A DNA stretch of 18,717 bases from DATFMH01 sp035267045 (lineage in GTDB: Bacteria; Bacteroidota; Rhodothermia; Balneolales; DATFMH01), in NCBI GenBank assembly GCA_035267045.1, contig DATFMH010000041.1, positions 1 through 18,717 of the forward strand. Reading direction: 5' to 3'. Shown one piece after another: positions 5,502 through 12,492 of the stretch. Below the pieces are notes generated by a model. The model made no database searches. It was not told where the DNA came from and worked only from the letters and a program-made list of their open reading frames with translations. Each line of letters begins with the position of its first letter. The first letter of the stretch is position 1. The position numbers were made by a program, and so were the translations under genes.

Positions 5502-7583
5502 CTACTTTGTCTTTTGCATGAAATGATCTTTATAAGTTGGGGCATTCCCGGCTAATTTCATGAATACGTCGAGGGGCACAACTTTGAAATCGGGTCCGAG
5601 TTGATCCAGGATCTCTTTAACATGCTTGATATCGCTCCATTCCCGAACGTGCATCAACAGGAAGTAGGGACGTTTGGAATTAATCGATGCCAGTTCCTCT
5701 AAATCGGATACGACTTCTTTGGCCGGTCGTTTGGGTGACAGGTAGTAGTCAAATGAGATAAATGGCCTGCCGTTTTGTACATAAAAAGTATGAGCCGGGG
5801 CATAGCCGTTAACAAAACCGATGGCATTGGGCATGTATTTGTAGTAAGCTTTTACAATCCTTTTAGGTAATTCGGTGTTTCCCTCAATTGTGGCACCTTG
5901 TGAGTAATCCATGATCTCGAAAACATTCAGATCCAGTTTGTGCATCAGCGTATCAGCTCTTTTAATGACACCGGGGAGATATTTTGGCGGTATCGCTTTG
6001 GGATACATATAACCCGGACCGGATAACGAACCGATAAAATAATCGTTCGGGGTCGCCTGGGAATAAAAATATTCCAGCATAGCAGGTGCCAGCCACTTCC
6101 AGTTCATTGTAACTTCCCATGCATAAGGTATTTCACCCCGACCCGGTTTCAGCCATGCACCCAGCCCCAATCCGTCGGTTTGGATGCAGGCGATATAGAC
6201 TTTCTTTTTCGGCTTGTACTTTTTACCCGGAACAATGTTATGGTGATTCTTGAATTTGAATCCCGGAGTTGGTGGTATCTGTGAAGTAAAGCTCATATTG
6301 GGCAGCGTATTTAATCCTTCCACGCGCAAGGCATAATGAGAAGCCAGTTTAACGAAGTCACGTTCTTTATCTTTTGCGTAGGAGTGCCAACCCATGACCA
6401 TAGTATAGGGCTTCTGCCTGCTCATGATATCGCCGGCGAGATTATATTCGGTCGTATCTTTTTCGAGTGTAGATAAATCAGTGAAAAAGGCGTGTTTATA
6501 AATTCCGAAATCAGCGATACCGGGCTGCATCTTGTTGCCACTTACGCCTCCCATCCAGACGATAAATTTACGGCTGCATTGCTTACCATATTTTTGATAA
6601 GCCCATTTATAGATCTGGGCATCCGTTTTCCCCTCAAACCGGCCACTAAAATCAGCCACTTTGGGAATGCCGGCTTGTTTCATGGCAGGAATCATATTGG
6701 GTGTGATGACTACAGCGGTATCCAGTCCGGCAACTGTAAAAGCAACATTAAGAGAAGTCCTGACCGATGGATCCCATACAACATATCCCTTGATAGCATC
6801 ATGAAATTTTGCAAAAGCTTGGGAAGCGTTAGCTAATTTTTCGAAATCGTAATGATACCGTTTCTCATAAAATTTCATGACAGATGGTGTAAATGTATAT
6901 GTCCAGTCGTTGGGATAGATGAAATACAAATTCGGGCCGTTAAAATTGGCTAATCCCTGCAGACTTATGAGAAATGCGTTTATGGGAAGTCCGCCGTTTA
7001 ACTCCCAATTATCATTCAGTTTGACATAATACGCCTTTTTAGTTCCAGGCCGGTGGAATACATATCTAAGAGGTTTGCCGGTTTTTCGCGTAGACCGGTC
7101 GATGGTTATGGTAAGTGATTGTTCGTCTTTGGAAAGGGCATAGGTGTAGTCGCTTTTTACCAGTGCCTTGCCTTGTGACGACCAAACCTCGTATTGTTCA
7201 GTTATATCTAATTGCTGATGTCCATTGCTCCATTTCGCCGCGACTTTTTTATGTGACCCCGGTATTTGTGAGACACCCATAAATACATTAGTCGGCCAAA
7301 CGCGTGATTCGACGGGGATTTCATTAACTGAGCCCCCTGTTTTCAGCTCAAGCGTATCGATCGTTGATCGATGAGTTCCCCAGATCTGTATAATGCGCAC
7401 AGAGTCATCAGAAGATTTAATATTCAATGAGAGCGTATTATAAAGAGATATTTCAGTGCTCTGATTTTTCGAAAGTTTCCAATCTCCGTTGATACCCTGA
7501 TCTTGCTGTCCGTATGATTTTAGCGGGGTAAGGAAAAAAAGCGAAGAGAAAAGTAAAATGGAATAATATCTGGTTATGGACAT
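5502..7583 (-). CDS. Secreted GxGYxYP-family putative glycoside hydrolase
   Basis: A large secreted protein named for the GxGYxYP signature, here GPGYMYP at residues 522-528. The family is predicted, not proven, to be glycoside hydrolases. I start it at the ATG 7581-7583 (693 residues). This gives a clean signal peptide: Thr4-Arg5, a hydrophobic stretch about 8-21, and cleavage after SYG (residue 25). A TTG 36 bases further upstream would add 12 polar residues. After the signal, about 30-190 looks like an added beta-rich domain. The region beginning LPINAFLISLQGLANF matches the family's N-terminal domain, and GWHSYAKDKERDFV, NMSFTSQIPP and the GPGYMYP block belong to the catalytic-like C-terminal half. 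FFLLMHVREWSD-like sequence near the end (PYFLLMHVREWSD) closes the fold. It lies 73 bases behind the HAD gene, same strand, probably one operon. The substrate is unknown. Confidence 0.8.
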   Translation of the reverse strand: MSITRYYSILLFSSLFFLTPLKSYGQQDQGINGDWKLSKNQSTEISLYNTLSLNIKSSDDSVRIIQIWGTHRSTIDTLELKTGGSVNEIPVESRVWPTNVFMGVSQIPGSHKKVAAKWSNGHQQLDITEQYEVWSSQGKALVKSDYTYALSKDEQSLTITIDRSTRKTGKPLRYVFHRPGTKKAYYVKLNDNWELNGGLPINAFLISLQGLANFNGPNLYFIYPNDWTYTFTPSVMKFYEKRYHYDFEKLANASQAFAKFHDAIKGYVVWDPSVRTSLNVAFTVAGLDTAVVITPNMIPAMKQAGIPKVADFSGRFEGKTDAQIYKWAYQKYGKQCSRKFIVWMGGVSGNKMQPGIADFGIYKHAFFTDLSTLEKDTTEYNLAGDIMSRQKPYTMVMGWHSYAKDKERDFVKLASHYALRVEGLNTLPNMSFTSQIPPTPGFKFKNHHNIVPGKKYKPKKKVYIACIQTDGLGLGAWLKPGRGEIPYAWEVTMNWKWLAPAMLEYFYSQATPNDYFIGSLSGPGYMYPKAIPPKYLPGVIKRADTLMHKLDLNVFEIMDYSQGATIEGNTELPKRIVKAYYKYMPNAIGFVNGYAPAHTFYVQNGRPFISFDYYLSPKRPAKEVVSDLEELASINSKRPYFLLMHVREWSDIKHVKEILDQLGPDFKVVPLDVFMKLAGNAPTYKDHFMQKTK

Positions 7584-7656
7584 CTGACTGATTTGGTTAA
7601 TGTATTGTTTGAGAACCAATAACGAAATAAAACAGGGGTAAGATGCGGGCTTTCTG

Positions 7657-8388
7657 TTAACTATTCAATAGTAATGTTTTAATATCCAGCCAGTTGTCGA
7701 AGATGTAGTCGGCGTCCGAGTTATTTTTATAGAAATCGGATACACCCGTATATAAAATGGATTTCATACCTGCCAGTTTAGCTCCAATGATATCTGTTAA
7801 TTGAATATCACCGATATGGTATGATTTTTCAGCATTGGCATTCGCATTATTGAGTACTGTCTGGAAAGCTTTGACATTCGGTTTGCTGTATCCCGTTTCA
7901 TCACTGAAAACGAATGTATCGAAATATTGGAATAAGTTTCTCTCCCTGAGATATTCCCGAAGAACACGTCCCGGTGAGTACATGGTATCGGAGATGATGG
8001 CCAGTGGATACCTGTCGGCCAGTTCGGGAATCACATCGGTAACATGATCGGCTAATTCAGGCGGGCCGTCGAAAATAGATTCCTGGAATATCTTAGAAAG
8101 GTCCTTTATCTCCTGGTCATTAGGCTGGATATCAAGCCGTTTAAACAGGGATGAAAGCAACTCAAAAGTTGATGGTGTGCGATGATTTTCAAGCCAGATC
8201 TTATCGTATTCCTTGTTCACTGTTTTTTGTTCCACACGGACCATCTCTTCGGTCAATTCCGGGCGGTATCTGTTTGCGATAAACAATAACGCCTCCATAC
8301 GAACACGCTGTCGCGTTTCCCCATTTGTTTCCGCTTTTACCAGGGTGTTCCAAAAATCGATACTTACAACTGAATGATCTACTTTCAC
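7657..8388 (-). CDS. HAD-superfamily hydrolase with DFWNTL motif I
   Basis: A 243-residue haloacid dehalogenase superfamily protein if started at the GTG 8386-8388. An ATG at 8425-8427 would overlap the preceding gene by 43 bases and add 13 residues (MGCRSNYSKRRVS) outside the fold. The GTG overlaps the upstream TGA as GTGA and follows an AAGAAGAG stretch, so I prefer it. Motif I is SIDFWNTLV (Asp11), motif II IISDT (Ser133), motif III has Lys169 in YSKPNVKAF, and motif IV is HIGDIQLTDIIGA (Asp194, Asp199). An alpha-helical cap lies between motifs I and II. The residue two after the nucleophile Asp is Trp13 rather than the acid/base Asp of ordinary phosphatases, so the reaction may not be simple phosphate ester hydrolysis. 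It stands between the GmhB-like and GxGYxYP genes, which suggests sugar-related work; substrate unknown. Confidence 0.8.
   Translation of the reverse strand: MKVDHSVVSIDFWNTLVKAETNGETRQRVRMEALLFIANRYRPELTEEMVRVEQKTVNKEYDKIWLENHRTPSTFELLSSLFKRLDIQPNDQEIKDLSKIFQESIFDGPPELADHVTDVIPELADRYPLAIISDTMYSPGRVLREYLRERNLFQYFDTFVFSDETGYSKPNVKAFQTVLNNANANAEKSYHIGDIQLTDIIGAKLAGMKSILYTGVSDFYKNNSDADYIFDNWLDIKTLLLNS
8385..8388 (-). other. GTGA stop-start overlap, translational coupling
   Basis: The TGA ending the GmhB-like frame (8385-8387) shares bases with a GTG (8386-8388) in the frame of the next HAD gene. A purine-rich AAGAAGAG lies 5-12 bases before it and could serve as ribosome binding site inside the upstream gene. 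Such four-base overlaps are typical of genes translated in a fixed ratio. Confidence 0.6.
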
Positions 8389-8951
8389 GCTAACTCTTCT
8401 TTTTGAATAGTTTGAACGGCATCCCATAAGGTATCATGGATACTGATATTATGTTTACGGAGCCACTTTTTATCCTGATTGGGTTCATGCCTGGAGCGTA
8501 TGAAATAAGATTTCATACCCAGTTTAATGGCTGGCTTCAGGTCTGTGATCTTATCACCGGCCATAAATGATTTTTTGAAGTCTATATCATGTTCCTCTTT
8601 AGCCTGCATGAACATCCCGACATCCGGTTTGCGTAATTTCAGCAAATTGGGATCTTTATCCTCGTGATAATCGGGATGATAAGGAGAATAATACCATCCA
8701 TCGATATGAATGCCATATGGTTTTAATTGTTCATCGACCCACTCGTGCAATTCCTCGACGTGCTTATCGGTGTATCGACCCCGGGCTATTCCGGATTGAT
8801 TGGTAACGATGATGATTTTATAACCCTCGTCCTTCATCCATTGAAGAGCCTTGATGGCGTCTTTGCACCAGGTCCATTCATCCGGACGATGAACGTAGTC
8901 ATAATCCACATTAATGGTACCATCACGATCGAGAAAAAAAGCTTTGTTCAT
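8385..8951 (-). CDS. GmhB/HisB-N-like HAD phosphatase without the zinc-binding cysteines
   Basis: A 188-residue HAD-IIIA phosphatase, closest in pattern to D-glycero-D-manno-heptose 1,7-bisphosphate 7-phosphatase (GmhB) and to the HisB N-terminal domain. Motif I is FLDRDGTIN (nucleophile Asp8, acid/base Asp10), motif II is VTNQSGIARG (about 49-58), and motif III/IV is seen as LRKPDVGM (Lys108) and AGDKITDL (Asp133, Asp137). In GmhB and HisB the loop before the RKP motif carries a Cys-His-Cys-Cys zinc site. Here the loop (about 88-107, SPYHPDYHEDKD and on) has no cysteine. The enzyme is therefore a zinc-free variant and may act on another sugar phosphate. It is the first gene of a probable three-gene operon and overlaps the next gene by GTGA. 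A gmhA or hldE gene is not in the window, so a role in heptose synthesis is not supported by context. Confidence 0.8.
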   Translation of the reverse strand: MNKAFFLDRDGTINVDYDYVHRPDEWTWCKDAIKALQWMKDEGYKIIIVTNQSGIARGRYTDKHVEELHEWVDEQLKPYGIHIDGWYYSPYHPDYHEDKDPNLLKLRKPDVGMFMQAKEEHDIDFKKSFMAGDKITDLKPAIKLGMKSYFIRSRHEPNQDKKWLRKHNISIHDTLWDAVQTIQKEELA

Positions 8952-9589
8952 GAAATTAAGGTTATTTAAAAAATATCTCCTCGTTTATTACGAGAATTGC
9001 TCACGGATATTATCGATATAAAATCATAAAATAACGTTTCTCGCAGAGAAGATGAAAAGAATAAGGGTAGAGCATTGCGCAAAGTACATAGAGCAAAGTG
9101 TGAGATCAGGCACAAAGTTCCAGAGGTATTAAGCAAAAGTTATTGAGTGTATTTAATTATTAAGTTAATAAGGGATGGGATAATGGATATTGGATTTATG
9201 TTAAAATAAAAATTACTTAGCACTCATTCCAATACGGCAAGTTAGTGGTCCCGGGTGCGGATCAGTGATCTCGTTGATGTGTTTCTTTAAAGTAAACTCA
9301 AACATCTCGTTTTTTAAATAGATAGGATAAGAAAGTTGAGTGATGAAAATATGAGATTTCATATTCTAATTTATTCTCAACTGAGATTATCAGTTTAGAA
9401 TTCCCAATGAGGTCGTTTGAAATGAAGTTGAAGCCATCTTCTAAATCAGATGTTCTATATAGCAATTATAGATAATGGAATTTTATTTTAGTTATAAATG
9501 GGAAAAGTATATAAATATATTGAATTATGTGTTTATGTTAATTAAGAATGTGACACTTAACTAACAAATATAAATTAAGTAAATTTATT
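8952..9589. other. 638-base intergenic region between divergent GmhB-like and beta-helix genes
   Basis: No gene is visible. A small hairpin, ctcgt (8980-8984) with acgag (8990-8994), lies in the leader of the GmhB-like gene. Bases 9060-9130 contain short GC-richer words (agcattgcgcaaag, catagagcaaagtg) that resemble degenerate intergenic repeat debris; a related stretch lies at 12302-12316. From about 9300 onward the DNA becomes very AT-rich and runs without break into the AT-rich beta-helix gene. A 'ggtagagca' word near 9066 recalls a tRNA D-arm, but no T-arm or cloverleaf follows. Confidence 0.5.
9077..9091 (+). repeat. Degenerate intergenic repeat word, left copy
   Basis: gcgcaaagtacatag agrees with gcgcaatgggcatag at 12302-12316 at 12 of 15 positions, in the same orientation. 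Both lie in otherwise gene-free, AT-rich spacers. The match is short and may be coincidental. Confidence 0.25.
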
Positions 9590-10594
9590 ATGTCAAAAAC
9601 ATATAGTATAAATATTACAGATCCAACATATGGTGCAGTGGGTGATGGTAATACAGATGATAAAACTCATATACAAGATGCATTAAATGCTAGTTGGAGT
9701 AATGGTTATGTTGTTGAAATTCCCGAGGGAACATTTTTGATTAGTGATAAGTTGGAAATTAAACAAGGAACTATTTTAAAAGGGGCTGGTAAAGATAAAT
9801 CAATAATACTATGTGAAAAAGGAGATTTTTATGCTACAGGCACTAGTACTATATCTGCTTCTGCAATAACAATAGAAAATCTTCAAATAAAAGGGAAATC
9901 TGGACAATCAGCTAATTCTATTGGTATTGACATAGATGGTGGACCAGAAAATGCTAGTTTTATAAAAATCAACTCGGTTCTAGTAAAAGATTTTACCGGG
10001 GATGGCATAAGATTAACTAGACCAATGATGAATGAATTAACAGGGGTTACTTCAAGAGGTTGTACAGGTAATGGTTTTAACATTATAGGGGATGGAACGA
10101 GTACAACTTTAAAGAACTGTTATTCACACGAAAATGGAGGTTATGGTTATTATTGGACAAATGTTCATTATAGTAGTTTAATTAACTGTGCAAGTGATTA
10201 TAATACTTTAGGCGGATACTCATTCTATATTGGGAGTGGTAAAAGTATATATGATATAGCACTTTATTCCTGTGGCGCAGAAAATAATGATGGCCCCCAA
10301 TTTCATTTTGAGAGAATGAAAGGCTTAACTCTGAATAGTTTGTATATAAATAGTCTAAATTCAACTAATTCTAAAAATTTAATTCACATGAGAGGATGTG
10401 TAGAAGCCCTTATAAGTGCATGTTACATCAACTCAAATCCACCATCTGGATATTACAGTTTGCTTATAGACGATTTAGACGGAACTATTCCACCATATGC
10501 AACTATTATTGGTTCTAGGTTTACTTCACCTACACTAATTAATCAATCCGGTTCTGTTCAATATATTAATTCAACTATTCCACCATATACTTAA
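9590..10594 (+). CDS. Right-handed parallel beta-helix protein (pectate-lyase-3/tailspike-like), AT-rich
   Basis: A 334-residue protein. The N-terminus has the YGAVGDGNTDDKTHIQDAL pattern (about 14-32) that opens the pectate-lyase-3/GH28-related beta-helix family, then EIPEGTFLISDKLEI and GTILKGAGKD, its usual first rungs. About ten rung-like repeats follow to residue 310, with typical ASN-rich turns such as LKNCYSHENGGYGYYW and LINCASDYNTLGGYSFY. This fold is used by polysaccharide lyases, epimerases and phage tailspikes; I cannot assign a catalytic residue. No signal peptide is seen, so it is cytosolic, exported by another route, or part of a phage-like device. Base composition is clearly lower in G+C (33, 38 and 22% in three 60-base lines I counted, against 47-50% in lines of pyrB and the GxGYxYP gene), which suggests recent transfer. 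There is no ribosome binding site at the ATG and no co-directional neighbour. Its C-terminus carries two IPPY repeats. Confidence 0.75.
   Translation: MSKTYSINITDPTYGAVGDGNTDDKTHIQDALNASWSNGYVVEIPEGTFLISDKLEIKQGTILKGAGKDKSIILCEKGDFYATGTSTISASAITIENLQIKGKSGQSANSIGIDIDGGPENASFIKINSVLVKDFTGDGIRLTRPMMNELTGVTSRGCTGNGFNIIGDGTSTTLKNCYSHENGGYGYYWTNVHYSSLINCASDYNTLGGYSFYIGSGKSIYDIALYSCGAENNDGPQFHFERMKGLTLNSLYINSLNSTNSKNLIHMRGCVEALISACYINSNPPSGYYSLLIDDLDGTIPPYATIIGSRFTSPTLINQSGSVQYINSTIPPYT
10483..10588 (+). repeat. 16-bp direct repeat in the 3' end of the beta-helix gene
   Basis: aactattccaccatat occurs at 10483-10498 and again at 10573-10588, 90 bases (30 codons) apart and in the same frame, so both encode TIPPY. 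The sequence between and after the copies is not duplicated. The second copy ends two codons before the TAA. It may reflect a past recombination or slippage event that set the present C-terminus. Confidence 0.5.
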
Positions 10595-10695
10595 AAAGAA
10601 TTTTAAAATTAGACCAATTTTAAATGGATTAGTGAGATATGTAATAAAGCAATATTCCTTAACTTCATTAGTATATCAATTGAGTGTATCACATA

Positions 10696-10747
10696 GTAGC
10701 TTCGCTACAACGTTTAAACATAAGTACCCTCAGTACTTATGTTTAAA
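10696..10747. terminator. Paired hairpins between convergent beta-helix and flippase genes
   Basis: A 15-bp perfect stem, tttaaacataagtac (10713-10727) with gtacttatgtttaaa (10733-10747), closes a 5-base loop. Next to it gtagc (10696-10700) pairs with gctac (10704-10708) around ttc. The large stem includes the flippase stop codon (10730-10732) in its loop, and one arm encodes the flippase's last residues. It lies between two genes that face each other and may terminate both or protect their 3' ends. No U-tract follows on either strand. Confidence 0.55.
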
Positions 10748-12193
10748 TCTCTCATGAAACATATCATGAATCACCTTTCGCAAGTTCCTGATTTCATTCA
10801 TCCTGATCACCTGTAAAACAAACAGACTTGTAAACGTAATCAATATGATGAGTACAAAATCAATAAACTTGCTAGCCGGGTAGAATGGCATATTCTCAAT
10901 CAATATCAATGCTGGTAATATCAATAAAGTTCGTAATGTAAGCGTAATTAATCCGGAACCACGAATATAATCTCTGACCACCCATATATTTATAGACAGA
11001 TAGATAATATCACCAATAATGGAGGCTACCGCTGCTCCAACATAGCTATACAGATAGATAAAAATAATGTGAAATAAGATGGTTGATATTGTTTCGAATA
11101 TGAAAAGTTTATTTACGGCTTTTTGACGACCTAGACTGGCCACTAACATTCCCATAAGTAAAATCAGGGCAGCCGGTATCATATTCAAGGAGATGATTCT
11201 TAAAACGGGTGCTGCAGGTTTGAAGGAACTACCGAACAGTAAAATAGTGATGGGTCCACTTAATAGGAAAATAGGAAACGAAATCAATGCTGAAATACCA
11301 AGAATATACCGGTATGAACTGTTGAGCAATCGTCTTACCGTTATAAATCGATTTTGAATACGAACAATAACTGGCATCAACGGTGTTGTGATCATGTTGG
11401 GGAATAACAGGAATGAGTTTAAAAGACGGTAGGATGCGTTATAATACCCAACCCAATTGTCTTTATGAGTGATAATTTTCAATAAAACAGTTCCTGCTCG
11501 TGAACGGCCTACAATAAGTATATTCATAATAGCAAAAGGCGAAGCAGGTGCTATTACATCACTATAAATACGTGAAATATGGAATTGAAATTTAGGCTTA
11601 CCGAGGACCTTAAAAAGTAAAACAAGGGTATATAAAAATGTTAGAAAGTAGGTAAAGGCATAGAAAACCGTAAATAAGATGACACTTCTGTGTATTAGTA
11701 AAGCTGCACCGCAAATAATAATTAATCCGATCTTCTCCACGGCTATTGAATACCCCTCATATTTCATTATTTCAAAAGCCCGGAAATAAGTACGTAAGTG
11801 AATCAATAATACATTAAAAGTAATAAAACTAATTGCTATAAGTGTGAGATAAACGATGGTGTTTTCATAGTGTGTAAATATGAGGAACAGGAATGCTATA
11901 ATTCCGGTGAGTAAACCACCAGCTACTTTCAGTACAAGATGCAAATAGAAATTCTCGGTATAAATTTGTTTCTCAGCGGAAATGGAACGTACGGTATGGA
12001 TATTAATACCGCCTTCAAAAAAAACATTGATAAATGAAACAATTGAAACGGCGAATGCGAATTTACCGAAGTCCTCTGCACCCAAAAGTCGTGTGGATAT
12101 AATAATAAATACAAAAGAAAGGGGTTTGATTAAAAGATTGACGCCAGACAGCCAACCGGTATTTTTTGCAATAGAATGTCGTTTTACTTGCAT
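10730..12193 (-). CDS. Wzx-type polysaccharide flippase (MOP superfamily)
   Basis: A 487-residue integral membrane protein of the oligosaccharide flippase/polysaccharide biosynthesis family, which moves undecaprenyl-linked sugar units across the inner membrane. The N-terminus SIAKNTGWLSGVNLLIKPLSF followed by STRLLGAEDFGKFAF is the family's usual opening: first helix, basic loop, then the LGxxxFGxYA-like motif. Alternating hydrophobic stretches continue to the end, about 12-14 helices by eye. The gene is AT-rich (25-27% G+C in two 60-base lines), which is common for wzx. The ATG at 12191-12193 has no clear ribosome binding site. It is read in the same direction as the glycosyltransferase operon at 14098-18630 but is separated from it by pyrR-pyrB. 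Its 3' end lies inside a strong hairpin. Substrate unknown. Confidence 0.85.
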   Translation of the reverse strand: MQVKRHSIAKNTGWLSGVNLLIKPLSFVFIIISTRLLGAEDFGKFAFAVSIVSFINVFFEGGINIHTVRSISAEKQIYTENFYLHLVLKVAGGLLTGIIAFLFLIFTHYENTIVYLTLIAISFITFNVLLIHLRTYFRAFEIMKYEGYSIAVEKIGLIIICGAALLIHRSVILFTVFYAFTYFLTFLYTLVLLFKVLGKPKFQFHISRIYSDVIAPASPFAIMNILIVGRSRAGTVLLKIITHKDNWVGYYNASYRLLNSFLLFPNMITTPLMPVIVRIQNRFITVRRLLNSSYRYILGISALISFPIFLLSGPITILLFGSSFKPAAPVLRIISLNMIPAALILLMGMLVASLGRQKAVNKLFIFETISTILFHIIFIYLYSYVGAAVASIIGDIIYLSINIWVVRDYIRGSGLITLTLRTLLILPALILIENMPFYPASKFIDFVLIILITFTSLFVLQVIRMNEIRNLRKVIHDMFHERFKHKY

Positions 12194-12301
12194 CTGATTT
12201 TATAATACTTAAAAATATCAATCCCCTTTAGCTTATATAACTGATATGAAATATATATAAAGAATAAACAATAAAATATTAAGACGTAAGTAATAAGCCT
12301 G

Positions 12302-12316
12302 GCGCAATGGGCATAG
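12302..12316 (+). repeat. Degenerate intergenic repeat word, right copy
   Basis: gcgcaatgggcatag, 12 of 15 positions identical to 9077-9091 and in direct orientation. The two copies lie on either side of the low-GC beta-helix and flippase genes. Confidence 0.25.
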
Positions 12317-12415
12317 CACACGGTGCAAAGCGAAATAGGTCATCACCGGATTCGATTAGTCTATATCCTGACTTTTAATTTCTGTATTCTCTAGTGATTT
12401 TAATATAAAAGTTTT

Positions 12416-12432
12416 AATTAGTAGTACTAATT
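12416..12432. promoter_or_regulatory. 17-bp palindrome upstream of pyrR, candidate operator
   Basis: aattagta (12416-12423) and tactaatt (12425-12432) are perfect reverse complements around a single G, 61-77 bases before the pyrR ATG. With almost no loop it cannot form a good RNA hairpin, so a DNA-binding dimer would be the likelier reader. No known operator is matched. Confidence 0.35.
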
Positions 12433-12492
12433 GTTGAGATAGATTTTTACATTATCTAAACTTATTGAAATTGATCTGAATAGTGTAATTTT

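Larger units (their letters stand above)
12194..12492. other. Divergent intergenic region, flippase and pyrR promoters
   Basis: It carries the starts of two divergent transcripts. The flippase side is very AT-rich. The middle (12300-12350) holds a GC-richer patch with the degenerate word at 12302-12316. The pyrR side has the palindrome at 12416-12432. I found no sequence resembling the PyrR-binding RNA loop or an antiterminator/terminator pair of the Bacillus type, so control of pyrRB here is probably different. Confidence 0.5.

Noticed and set aside
6492..6836. 114-codon plus-strand frame inside the GxGYxYP gene
   Set aside because: Antisense shadow of a conserved gene, no protein motif.
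7584..7619. TTG at 7617-7619 as start of the GxGYxYP gene
   Set aside because: It puts 12 polar residues before the signal peptide; the ATG at 7581-7583 gives a standard signal sequence.
8389..8427. Upstream ATG as start of the second HAD gene
   Set aside because: It would overlap the GmhB-like gene by 43 bases and add 13 residues before the fold; the GTG forming a GTGA overlap fits better.
9061..9130. Possible tRNA, because of a 'ggtagagca' word resembling a D-arm
   Set aside because: No matching acceptor stem, anticodon arm or GTTCGA-type T-arm follows at tRNA spacing.
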